Position numbers and translations under genes: made by a program. Shown piece by piece: positions 33,664 through 41,708 of a DNA stretch of 64,000 nt (its first letter is position 1; every line of letters begins with the position of its first letter). The DNA lies in assembly GCF_019704555.1 (NCBI RefSeq), contig NZ_AP024745.1, positions 6,022,501-6,086,500 on the forward strand, in the 5' to 3' direction. The notes below the pieces were generated by a model, which was given only the letters and a program-made list of their open reading frames with translations, had not been told where the DNA came from and ran no database searches. This DNA is from Actinoplanes sp. L3-i22 (GTDB lineage Bacteria; Actinomycetota; Actinomycetes; Mycobacteriales; Micromonosporaceae).

Positions 33664-33993
33664 TCATCCGGTGGTCTCCACTCTGGCGATGAGCTGCTTG
33701 AGGCGGCCGATCTCCTCGGCGAGCGCGACGCTGCCGGCCGGGGTCAGGGTGATCCAGGTGCGGCCGCGTTTGCCCTCGTAGCCTTTCTCGACGGCGATCA
33801 GGCCGGCGGTCTCGAGCACCGCCAGGTGCTGCGACAGGTTCCCGGCGGTCAGGGTCAGCTGGGTGCGCAGGTAGCCGAACTCGACCCGGCGGGCCTCGTG
33901 CGTGATCGCCAGGATGCCCAGGCGTACCCGCTGGTGCACGACGTCGTCGAGGCCGGTGACCGGGTGCGCCGGCCCGGTCGTCCCGGTGGTCAT
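33664..33993 (-). CDS. Winged-helix regulator (HTH_27/MarR-like)
   Basis: 109 residues: VVHQRVRLGILAITHEARRVEFGYLRTQLTLTAGNLSQHLAVLETAGLI is the winged helix with the recognition helix TAGNLSQHLAVLE, followed by the wing YEGKRGRTWITLTPAG. Such small regulators sense through partners and often sit with a membrane protein. The ATG overlaps the stop of that membrane gene (ATGA). Confidence 0.9.
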   Translation of the reverse strand: MTTGTTGPAHPVTGLDDVVHQRVRLGILAITHEARRVEFGYLRTQLTLTAGNLSQHLAVLETAGLIAVEKGYEGKRGRTWITLTPAGSVALAEEIGRLKQLIARVETTG

Positions 33994-34667
33994 CGCTGCC
34001 TGCGCTGTGCCAGGCCGAAGCCGGCCGCGCCGAGCAGCAGGACCAGGCCGCTGATCGCCTGCGGGGGCAGGAACTCGGCCTGGACGCTGGTGTGCATCTG
34101 CCAGCCGAACGTCACCGGGATCAGCACGACGGCCAGGTAGGCGACGGTGAAGCCGAGCAGGGCCAGGTTGCGTTCGAGGCGGGCCAGGACCAGCAGCGCG
34201 ATACCGATCGTGCCGGCCGGGGCGACCAGCCGGTCCAGGAACATGATCCACTCGGCGGTCGGCTGCGGGTTGGCCGGCACCGGGTGCCCGGCCAGGTAGA
34301 TTCTCGCCGCGATCCACGCGGCGGTGAACACGACGGTCAGGGCGGCGCCGGTGATCGCGTACGGCAGCACCCGGGTCTCGACGCCGCGCGAGCGGGCGAT
34401 CCGCAGGTAGGCGACGGCGATCACCGTGTACGACAGCAGCAGCGCGGGCGGCCAGAAGAACATCGTGCCCAGCCGGTTGAACTGGCAGGAGCCGTCGCCG
34501 AAGCAGTGCACCCGCATCCCGAACCAGTCGATCGGGATGGCGGCGAACGTGACCGCGGCCAGGGTCGCCAGCGCGACCCAGGTGACGCGCTGGTCGACCC
34601 GGACCCGGCGGGTCAGGGCGTCGACGTCGGAGAGCAGCCTGCGCGGATCCACCGCATCAGTAGTCAT
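33990..34667 (-). CDS. Polytopic membrane protein paired with the winged-helix regulator
   Basis: 225 residues with about six membrane segments (VTWVALATLAAVTFAAIPI, FFWPPALLLSYTVIAVAYL, AITGAALTVVFTAAWIA, GTIGIALLVLARL, LLGFTVAYLAVVLIPV, ISGLVLLLGAAGFGLA). A short outside loop has two cysteines (HCFGDGSCQF) that may be disulfide-bonded. Function unknown; translational coupling says it works with or is regulated by the winged-helix protein. Confidence 0.82.
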   Translation of the reverse strand: MTTDAVDPRRLLSDVDALTRRVRVDQRVTWVALATLAAVTFAAIPIDWFGMRVHCFGDGSCQFNRLGTMFFWPPALLLSYTVIAVAYLRIARSRGVETRVLPYAITGAALTVVFTAAWIAARIYLAGHPVPANPQPTAEWIMFLDRLVAPAGTIGIALLVLARLERNLALLGFTVAYLAVVLIPVTFGWQMHTSVQAEFLPPQAISGLVLLLGAAGFGLAQRRQR

Positions 34668-34734
34668 GCCAATAGGTTTCCATTACAAACCGATTGGCGC
34701 CAGTGCCAATTTTCCGGCGGGTCCAGAGAGCGGG

Positions 34735-35193
34735 TCACGGGTCCAGGGCTTCGATGACCGGTTTGCGGGAGTGCTCGTAGATCACTGAGCTGCGGAAACC
34801 GACGATCTCGCGCCGCCCGCTGAACTTGTCCATCAGGAACCCGTGCAGCCCGTCCACGCTCGGCACCGCGACATGGACCAGGAAGTCGTCCCCACCGGCA
34901 ACCACGAAAACCGACAAAACCTCGGGCAACCCCATGGCGTACGCCTTGAAGCTCTCGATCACCGTCCGCGACAGCGGCCGGATCTGGACGTGCAGCAGCG
35001 CCTGCACACCGCGGTGCAGCGCGCCGAGGTCCACCTCGGCGTGGAACCCGGTGATCACCCCACGCTCGCGCAACGACCGCACCCGTTCCAGGCACGTCGA
35101 TGGCGCGATCCCGACCGTGCGGGCCAGTTCCCGGTTCGTCTGCCGCGCATCCGCCTGCAGGTGGGCCACGATCGCCGAATCAAGTTCGTCCAC
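34735..35193 (-). CDS. Lrp/AsnC-family regulator
   Basis: 152 residues: HTH DELDSAIVAHLQADARQTNRELARTVGIAPSTCLERVRSLRERGVI (~2-47) and the ligand-binding RAM domain with VAGGDDFLVHVAV. GTG start at 35193 following GGGGGATAATTCC. It is divergent from an amino-acid dehydrogenase gene, and a CCGAAC-N3-GTTCGG palindrome lies between them. Branched-chain amino acids are the likely effector, in line with BkdR/Lrp pairs. Confidence 0.93.
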   Translation of the reverse strand: MDELDSAIVAHLQADARQTNRELARTVGIAPSTCLERVRSLRERGVITGFHAEVDLGALHRGVQALLHVQIRPLSRTVIESFKAYAMGLPEVLSVFVVAGGDDFLVHVAVPSVDGLHGFLMDKFSGRREIVGFRSSVIYEHSRKPVIEALDP

Positions 35194-35215
35194 GACCGGA
35201 ATTATCCCCCGTTCT

Positions 35216-35230
35216 CCGAACCTCGTTCGG
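35216..35230. promoter_or_regulatory. Palindromic operator in the lrp/dehydrogenase gap
   Basis: CCGAAC CTC GTTCGG, perfect 6-bp arms. It is 22 bases from the regulator's GTG and 24 from the dehydrogenase ATG. Lrp-family proteins bind such dyads, so it is a good candidate for control of both genes. Confidence 0.55.
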
Positions 35231-35254
35231 ATCCCGAGATCATCGGCCGCGCGG

Positions 35255-36277
35255 ATGACTACCTTCCCCGGCATGGAGCACGAACTTGTTCTCACCCAGC
35301 GCGGCCGCCGATCCGGGCTGCCGATCACCGTCGCGGTGCACTCGACCGCCCGCGGCCCGGCGGCCGGCGGCTGCCGCGTCACGCACTACCCGCAGTGGCG
35401 CGACGGCGTCGCCGACGCGCTGCGGCTGTCCGCGGCGATGACCGGCAAATGCGCGATCGCCGGCCTGCCGCTGGGCGGCGGCAAGACCGTGGTCGCCGTC
35501 CCGCCCGGGCACACCGTCGACCGCCGGGCGCTGCTGCTCGACGTCGGCGACACGATCGCGGTGCTGGACGGCCGGTACGCGACCGGCCCGGACGTCGGCA
35601 CCGGCCCGGACGACATGGCGGTGATCGCCGAACGCACCACGCACGTCTTCTGCCGCCCGGCGTCCGCCGGCGGCAGCGGCGACTCGTCGGGGCACACCGC
35701 GACCGGGGTCCTCGCGGCGCTGCGGGCGGTCTGCGAGCACCGGTTCGGGTCGGCGGACCTGGCCGGGCGCCGCGTCGCGATCCTCGGCCTGGGCCGCGTC
35801 GGCGGGCACCTGCTGCGCCTGCTCGCGACCGAGAAAGCCCAGCTGCTCGCCGCCGACGTCGAGGACCGCCGCGCCCTGGCCGCCGCCCACGGCGCGACCT
35901 GGGTCAGCCCGCAAGACGCGCTGAGCGCCGACGTGGACGTGCTGGTCCCGGCCGCGCTCGGCGGCCTGCTCACCCCGCACACGGTCGCCGGCCTGCGCTG
36001 CGCCGCGATCGCCGGCCCGGCCAACAACCAGCTCGACGCCCCGGCCACCGCCGGCCTGCTGCACGAGCGGGGCATTCTCTGGGCGCCGGACGTGGTGGTC
36101 AGCGCCGGCGGCCTGATCCACGCGACCGCCGTCGAGCTGCTGCACGAGACCCCGGCCCAGGTCGACGCCCGCCTGCACGGCATCGGCGCGACGCTGGCCG
36201 CGATCCTGCGCACCGCCGCCGCCGGCGGCCTCACCCCGGCGGCCGTCGTCGACCGGCTCATCGCCCGGCCTGACTGA
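35255..36277 (+). CDS. Leucine/valine-type amino-acid dehydrogenase
   Basis: 340 residues of the Glu/Leu/Phe/Val dehydrogenase family: GPAAGGCRVTHYPQWRDGVADALRLSAAMTGKCAIAGLPLGGGKTVV holds substrate Lys and catalytic Lys (GGGK), and RVAILGLGRVGGHLLRLLA is the NAD-binding Rossmann motif. It deaminates branched-chain amino acids to 2-oxo acids. The N terminus is ~15-20 residues shorter than in Streptomyces valine dehydrogenase. A second ATG at 35273 is possible. The usual KNA motif reads KCA. Divergent Lrp-type regulator next door. Confidence 0.88.
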   Translation: MTTFPGMEHELVLTQRGRRSGLPITVAVHSTARGPAAGGCRVTHYPQWRDGVADALRLSAAMTGKCAIAGLPLGGGKTVVAVPPGHTVDRRALLLDVGDTIAVLDGRYATGPDVGTGPDDMAVIAERTTHVFCRPASAGGSGDSSGHTATGVLAALRAVCEHRFGSADLAGRRVAILGLGRVGGHLLRLLATEKAQLLAADVEDRRALAAAHGATWVSPQDALSADVDVLVPAALGGLLTPHTVAGLRCAAIAGPANNQLDAPATAGLLHERGILWAPDVVVSAGGLIHATAVELLHETPAQVDARLHGIGATLAAILRTAAAGGLTPAAVVDRLIARPD

Positions 36278-36344
36278 AACCGATCCCCGCCCGGTTCGCC
36301 GGCGCCGGGCCGGGTGACGACGGGCGCGGGGCCGGCGACGTACC

Positions 36345-36363
36345 CCCAAATGATGGGTTTTTT
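36345..36363 (+). terminator. Weak terminator-like hairpin after the dehydrogenase
   Basis: A short CCCA/TGGG stem with a 5-base loop is followed by TTTTTT, ~68 bases after the dehydrogenase stop. The stem is short, so this is tentative. Confidence 0.35.
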
Positions 36364-36473
36364 CGGTGGATCGGGGGTCCTCCGATCTGGTGGGGGCCGG
36401 TTTCCTCAACGCCGGCTGCGCCGTTCCGATTGTCGAAGGCAGGAAAACCGGTACGTGCCTGGGGAGGGCGAGG

Positions 36474-37055
36474 ATGGACGAGAACCGTTGCTGGGAGATC
36501 ATCGAGGCGGCCCGGGACGAGGCCGGTCCCGCCTGGGACGATCTCGACGGCCGGCTGGCGGCGGCTCTGGTCCGGCAGCTGACCGCGCTGGCGCCCGAGC
36601 AGGTCGCCCGGTTCGGTGACTACTTCCGGGCGCTGCAGTTGCGGGTGCACCGGGAGGATCTGTTCATCGCGGCGTTCCTGATCCACCACGGCTGCGGCGA
36701 CGACTCGCTCGGCGACTTCAGCGCCGGGCTGGTCGGCCTGGGCCGCGACTGGTACACCCGGGCGCTCAAGGATCCGGACTGCCTGGCCGAGCATCCGGCG
36801 GTGCGCGGGGTCGCGGCCGGCCGGGTCGACTTCAGTGTCCTGCTGACCGAGCGTTTCCGGTACGCGCCGCTGCGGGCGTTGCAGGCGCTGACCGGTGAGG
36901 AGTACGACGGCTACTACGACTCGACCGAGCCGGTGTACCTGAGTGACCCGCCGCCGTCGGTGACGCCGCTGCCGTGCCGGCTGGCGGGGCTGGCCGCGTT
37001 GTTCCCGCAGCAGCAGGTGTACCTGCGGCAGTTGTACCCGCAGCTGACGGCCTAG
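36474..37055 (+). CDS. DUF4240-type protein
   Basis: 193 residues starting MDENRCWEIIEAARDEAG, then LAPEQVARFGDYFRALQLRVHREDLFIAAFLIHHGCGDDSLGDFSAGLVGLGRDWYTRAL, the core of DUF4240 (WGR-adjacent, function unknown). The ribosome site GGGGAGGGCGAGG directly before the ATG at 36474 decides the start. Its stop shares the CTAG palindrome with the stop of the convergent HTH gene. Confidence 0.88.
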   Translation: MDENRCWEIIEAARDEAGPAWDDLDGRLAAALVRQLTALAPEQVARFGDYFRALQLRVHREDLFIAAFLIHHGCGDDSLGDFSAGLVGLGRDWYTRALKDPDCLAEHPAVRGVAAGRVDFSVLLTERFRYAPLRALQALTGEEYDGYYDSTEPVYLSDPPPSVTPLPCRLAGLAALFPQQQVYLRQLYPQLTA

Positions 37056-37582
37056 TTCTCCGGCTGGCGCTGGCGCAGGTAGGCCAGTACGGCCTCGCGG
37101 GTGGTGCGCACCCCGAACAGGGCGCGGGCCTCGGCGATGCGGCGGTTCGCGGTCCGCAGGGAGAGGAACTCGGCGGCGGCGGCCGCCGCGATGGTGTCGC
37201 CGGCGGCCAGCCGGTCGAGCAGGGCGCGTTGTTCCGGGATGAGGCTGGCGACCGGGTCGGCGTCGTCGGTGCCGCGCTGGACCGCGCCGATCCGGCTCAG
37301 GTCGTCGATCAGGGCGCGCCCGGCGTACGACTCGGGGTCGCACAGCACGACCACACCGGCGCCGCGGGCGGCGGCCAGCACGGCGAGGCGGACGGTTTCG
37401 ATGTCGTCGTCGCCGATCCGCCCGTGCAGCACGATCCGGGCGGCGGTGACGTCCCATTGCGGGTCGGGCAGGGCGAATCCGGGGCGCGCCGTCCAGCCGT
37501 CGCGGGCCAGGCGGCGCAGCACGGTGTCGGCGTCGCCGGCAGTGGCAACTACGTGGCGTGGTGCGTCGGACTGTGGGTTCAC
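37052..37582 (-). CDS. Small protein with LuxR-like HTH, coupled to the large ATPase regulator
   Basis: 176 residues. The C-terminal ~60 residues read as a LuxR/GerE-type HTH (LIPEQRALLDRLAAGDTIAAAAAAEFLSLRTANRRIAEARALFGVRTTREAVLAYL). The N-terminal ~105 residues (ARIVLHGRIGDDDIETVRLAVLAAARGAGVVVLCDPESYAGRALIDDL) look like a degenerate receiver-like alpha/beta domain without the acidic pocket. GTG start overlaps the stop of the large regulator (GTGA). Likely a partner transcription factor. Confidence 0.8.
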   Translation of the reverse strand: MNPQSDAPRHVVATAGDADTVLRRLARDGWTARPGFALPDPQWDVTAARIVLHGRIGDDDIETVRLAVLAAARGAGVVVLCDPESYAGRALIDDLSRIGAVQRGTDDADPVASLIPEQRALLDRLAAGDTIAAAAAAEFLSLRTANRRIAEARALFGVRTTREAVLAYLRQRQPEN

Positions 37583-40029
37583 CGGCCATCCTCGCTGTTG
37601 TCGCTGGTGTCGGGACGGGTCGGGGACACGGCGAAGGCGAGCGCGGCGGCCTCGGTACGGGTGCGGGCGCCGAGTTTGCGCATGCTCGCACGGATGTGGG
37701 TGTCGACGGTCTCGCTGGAGATGCCGAGCTGCCCGGCGATCCGGCGGGTCGGCTCGCCGGCCGCGACCAGCCGCAGCACGTCCTGTTCGCGCTGGGTGAG
37801 CCCGCCCTGCGAGCGGCGGCCCCGCACGTCGCGGTGCACCCGGTGCTGGCGCAGCCCGCGGCGGGCCCGGCCGGCCAGCACGGTCAGCCCGGCACCGTCG
37901 GCGAGCTCCTCGGCGCGCAGCAGCGCGGCCACTGCCCGGTCCCGGTCCGGGTCGGTCAGCCCGGCCGCGATCAGGCAGCGGATCTGTTCGCGCAGGGCGA
38001 TCGGCTGCCAGCTGTCGGCGGCGGCCGGGAACCCGGTGCCGACCGCCCACGCGGTCAGCGTGCGCCGGGCCGGGCCGGGCAGCCCGGTCGGCACCGGCGA
38101 GCTGTCCGGCACGCCGAGGTCGTGGGCGGCCCACCGGGCGGTGATCGCGTGCAGGCCGGCGAGCAGGCCGTCGCCGGTGTCGTCGGTGTCGCCGCGTTCG
38201 GGTTGCCCGTCGAGCCAGGCGGCCTCGCGGGCGACCCAGTCGGCGGCCGGGTGCCGCGGCGCGGTCTTGAGCCGGCCGCGGGCGGCGGCGAGCAGCCCGG
38301 TGTCGGCCTCGATCAGCGCGGTCGCCGCGGTCGCGTACGCCCGGGCCTGTTCGGGCAGGGCCAGGTCGGTCAGGTTGCCGGCCTGGCGCAGCAGGCTCTC
38401 GGTGCCGTCGCTGGGCCCGTGCAGGGCCAGGGCCCAGTCGGCGGCGGCCAGGAACCGGGTCTGCCACCCGTAGGACAGGGTTTCGGCGGCGGTCGCGGCG
38501 GCGCGCCGGGCGACGTCGGCGGACTCCTGCAGGCGGCCGTCGGCGGCCAGGTGCTCGACCAGCAGCCAGGCGCTCCACCGGCTGATCAGCGGGTCACCGG
38601 CCGGGTCGGCGGCCGCGGTCAGGTCGGTGTCCCAGCCGGGCACCCGGTGCTCCGCGCGGACCGCGGCCAGCGCGGCGGCGACGCCGGGCAGCGGCTGCGG
38701 GTGCCGGGCGGTGATCTTCTCGGCCAGGTCCAGGGCCGACATCGGGGCGGTGGCCAGGGCGGCGAGCAGCAGCACCCGGTCGCGGGCGGCGACGACCGCG
38801 GTCGCGGCGGCATCCGGCACCCCCCGCACGGCGGCGCCGGCCGCGTCCGGGTCGCCGGCCTGCAGCAGGGCCTCGCCGTGCAGGACGGCGACCTCCAGGG
38901 CCAGCGGTGCGGCGGCGCCGGTGGCCCTGGCGCCGGCGGCGGCCAGCACGGACGCGGCCTCGCCCGCCCGGCCGGCGACCAGCAGCGCGTCCGCGGCGGC
39001 CAGCCGGACCCGCAGGTCGACGGGGGTGTCCAGGCCGCAGGCGAACAGCAGCAGGGACGCGCGTTCCCCGCCGGTGGCCTGGTCGGCGGCGGCCAGGGCC
39101 TGCCGGTACGCCCCGGCCGGGTCACCGGCGGCGGCCAGGTGCCGGGCGGCCTCGGCGGGCGGGGTCAGCTGGGCCAGGCGCTGGTGCATGTCGGTGCGGG
39201 CGGCGGCGTCGAGCAGCCCGGCGGCGGTCTCGGCGACGTACGCCGACACCGGGTGCAGCGCGCCGCCGGGTTCGGTGTCGACCAGGCCGGCGGCCTGCAG
39301 GTCGGCGGCGCCGGGGCCGAGCAGCGCGGCGGGGGCGGGCCGGCCGAGCAGCCCGAGCGCGGCCAGGGCGGTGCGGGCCGGGCGGGGCAGGTCGGCCAGG
39401 GCGGTGGCGATCGCGTACGCCATCTGATCGATCTCGGCCGAGGCCGGGGCCCGGCCCGCGGCGGCCTGCCGGGCCAGCGCGATGATCGCGAGGGGGTTGC
39501 CGCCGGCCCGGCCGGTGACCGCCGCCAGGGTGGCCTCGTCCAGGCGGGCCGAGGTGCGCCGGGCCAGGGTCAGGGACTGCTCGCCGGTCAGCGGCGGCAC
39601 CGGCAGCCAGGCGGTGGCCGCCTCGCGCAGCGCGTCGTGCAGGTCGGCGGGCAGCCGGTGCGGGGTGCGCAGCGCGACCAGCACCCGGCAGGAGCGGGCC
39701 AGATGCGCCAGCGCGGCGACCGTGGCCGGGTCGCAGTGCTGCAGGTCGTCGAGGATCAGCAGGCCGCCGCGGACCCGGGAGCGGACCGCCTCGGCGAGCA
39801 GGTGCACGTCGTCGCCGGGCAGCCGGGCCCGCACCGCCCGGGACAGGGCGAGGGCGGGAACGCCGGCGAGCATGGCCAGGCCGCCGCCGGCGTGCACCGG
39901 GCCGGGCACCGCGGCGGCGATGCGCTGCAGCAGGGTGCTGCGGCCGCAGCCGGGTGGGCCGGTGAGCACGACGAGGGCTGGGCCGTGACGCAGAGTGGAG
40001 GATGCGGCCAGGTAAGGCTCGTCCGCCAC
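37579..40029 (-). CDS. Large ATP-binding LuxR-family regulator (LAL/MalT-like)
   Basis: 816 residues: N-terminal ATPase with Walker A GPPGCGRST (~24-32) and Walker B GGLLILDDLQ (~87-96), a long helical, TPR-like middle (~200-730), and a C-terminal LuxR HTH (GLTQREQDVLRLVAAGEPTRRIAGQLGISSETVDTHIRASMRKLG, ~750-795). GTG 40029 is preferred over ATG 40083 because AAGGAGGA lies 6 bases upstream of the GTG. LALs activate pathway genes on binding ligand and ATP. It is divergent from the dynamin-like operon, so that operon is a candidate target. Confidence 0.92.
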   Translation of the reverse strand: MADEPYLAASSTLRHGPALVVLTGPPGCGRSTLLQRIAAAVPGPVHAGGGLAMLAGVPALALSRAVRARLPGDDVHLLAEAVRSRVRGGLLILDDLQHCDPATVAALAHLARSCRVLVALRTPHRLPADLHDALREAATAWLPVPPLTGEQSLTLARRTSARLDEATLAAVTGRAGGNPLAIIALARQAAAGRAPASAEIDQMAYAIATALADLPRPARTALAALGLLGRPAPAALLGPGAADLQAAGLVDTEPGGALHPVSAYVAETAAGLLDAAARTDMHQRLAQLTPPAEAARHLAAAGDPAGAYRQALAAADQATGGERASLLLFACGLDTPVDLRVRLAAADALLVAGRAGEAASVLAAAGARATGAAAPLALEVAVLHGEALLQAGDPDAAGAAVRGVPDAAATAVVAARDRVLLLAALATAPMSALDLAEKITARHPQPLPGVAAALAAVRAEHRVPGWDTDLTAAADPAGDPLISRWSAWLLVEHLAADGRLQESADVARRAAATAAETLSYGWQTRFLAAADWALALHGPSDGTESLLRQAGNLTDLALPEQARAYATAATALIEADTGLLAAARGRLKTAPRHPAADWVAREAAWLDGQPERGDTDDTGDGLLAGLHAITARWAAHDLGVPDSSPVPTGLPGPARRTLTAWAVGTGFPAAADSWQPIALREQIRCLIAAGLTDPDRDRAVAALLRAEELADGAGLTVLAGRARRGLRQHRVHRDVRGRRSQGGLTQREQDVLRLVAAGEPTRRIAGQLGISSETVDTHIRASMRKLGARTRTEAAALAFAVSPTRPDTSDNSEDGR

Positions 40030-40187
40030 TAGTTGTCCTCCTTGCCTGGCACGAACACGGGATCCCGCCGGCGGTGTCGGCATCCGTAGTCTGTGCTGCG
40101 GACAGGTAACCGAACCTGCTCCAGGAGCGAGAAAGGTCCCCGTTTCGTGACGCCGACTGCCGCCTTCTGCACATTGTCGCTGACAGT

Positions 40188-41708
40188 GTGCTCAGCTCGC
40201 GAGTCGCGGTGACCGGCCCGCTCAGCACCCGGCTGGCTACACTGTGTCACGAGATCGTCACGGATTTCGACTCCGATGCTGGTGGCCAGGTACGACAGAT
40301 CGGCAACCGTCTACACGAACCGTTACGGGTCGCGATCGCCGGGCGCCTGAAAGCCGGAAAGTCGACACTAGTAAACGCCCTTATCGGCAGGCGGGTCGCC
40401 CCTACCGCGGCCGGCGAGTGCACCCGGGTCGTCACCCGGTTCCGCTACGGCCCCGCCGACCGCGTCGACGTCGTCACCCGCGACCACCAGCGCCGCAGCC
40501 TCCCGCTCGACGACGACGGCATGGTCCCGGCCCGCCTCGGCGTGCCCGCGGCCCGCATCGCCTACGTCGATGTGACCCTCACCAATGACCGATTGCGGAC
40601 ACTGACCGTCGTCGACACCCCCGGCCTGTCCTCCACCGACACCGCCTCCAGCGACCGCGCCGCCCACGTCGTCGGCGACGCCCCCTTCGACGACGACATC
40701 GACGCCGACTCCGCCGCCGAGGTCGCCACCGCCGAAGCCGTCATCTACGTGTTCACCCAGGCCGTGCGCGCCGACGACGTGCGCGCCCTGGACGCCTTCC
40801 ACGACGCCTCGGCCCGCCTGGCCACCAGCCCGATCAACGCCCTCGGCGTCCTCGCCAAGATCGACACGCTGGCCGGTGGCGCCGACGACCCGTGGCCGGT
40901 CGCCGCACCCCTGGCCGCCGGGCAGGCCGGCCTGCTGCGCCGCACCGTCGGCGACGTCGTCCCGCTGGTCGGCCTGCTCGCCGAGACCGCCGGCGCCGGC
41001 CGGCTCACCGACGCCGACCGCGACGCCCTGGCCGCCCTGGCCGGGCTGCCCGCCGACGAGCTGGGCCTGCTGCTCACCTCCGTCGACCTGTTCCGGACCT
41101 TGCCCGCCCCGGCCGGCCCGGAACGCCGCGAACGCCTGCTCGGCCGCCTCGACCTGTACGGCATCGGCTTCGCCTGCGCCCAGCTCGCCGCCGAACCCCG
41201 CCTGGGCACCGGCGAACTCGCCCGCCGCCTGCTCGCCGCCTCCGGCATGCCCCGCCTGCAGCAGACCCTGCAGCAGTCGTTCGGCTGGCGCTCGGACGCG
41301 ATCAAGGCCGGCTGGGCGCTGACCCGCCTGGAACGCCTCGCCGGGCACACCGCCGACCCGCGCCTGCGCACCACGGTCCGCGACGCCCTCGAAGAGGTCC
41401 TGCGCGACCCCGCCTACCACCGGCTGCGCCTGCTCGACGCCGCCCAGCGCGCCGCCACCGGCGCCGTCCGGCTGCCCGCCGACCGGGAGAGCGAACTGAT
41501 CCGCCTGGCCACCTCCGAGGACCCCCGCTGGATCCTCGACCTGCCCCGGGCCGGCCGCGACGAGCTCGGCACCGCGGCGATCGCCGCGGCCGGCCGCTGG
41601 CGCGCCTACGCCGTCGACGGCGCCGGCCCCGCCCAGGCCCGCATCGCCCACGTCGCCCACCGCGGCTTCCAGCTGCTCGCCCAGGAGGTACGCCGATGCG
41701 CGACCTGA
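40188..41708 (+). CDS. Dynamin-like GTPase, first of a pair
   Basis: 506 residues. GTPase motifs: G1 GRLKAGKST (~52-60), G3 VVDTPGLSS (~142), G4 VLAKIDTL (~222). The helical remainder (to the C terminus) is typical of bacterial dynamin-like proteins (IniA/IniC, DynA/DynB), which remodel membranes and often work as pairs. No clear membrane helix, so it may act with the second GTPase. GTG start at 40188 without a good ribosome site; an in-frame GTG at 40209 is possible. It overlaps the next gene by 13 bases. The coding strand is strongly C-rich. Confidence 0.88.
   Translation: MLSSRVAVTGPLSTRLATLCHEIVTDFDSDAGGQVRQIGNRLHEPLRVAIAGRLKAGKSTLVNALIGRRVAPTAAGECTRVVTRFRYGPADRVDVVTRDHQRRSLPLDDDGMVPARLGVPAARIAYVDVTLTNDRLRTLTVVDTPGLSSTDTASSDRAAHVVGDAPFDDDIDADSAAEVATAEAVIYVFTQAVRADDVRALDAFHDASARLATSPINALGVLAKIDTLAGGADDPWPVAAPLAAGQAGLLRRTVGDVVPLVGLLAETAGAGRLTDADRDALAALAGLPADELGLLLTSVDLFRTLPAPAGPERRERLLGRLDLYGIGFACAQLAAEPRLGTGELARRLLAASGMPRLQQTLQQSFGWRSDAIKAGWALTRLERLAGHTADPRLRTTVRDALEEVLRDPAYHRLRLLDAAQRAATGAVRLPADRESELIRLATSEDPRWILDLPRAGRDELGTAAIAAAGRWRAYAVDGAGPAQARIAHVAHRGFQLLAQEVRRCAT

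Noticed and set aside
36474..37055. WGR or toxin-immunity gene
   Set aside because: The DUF4240 core is clear, but no toxin gene lies nearby.
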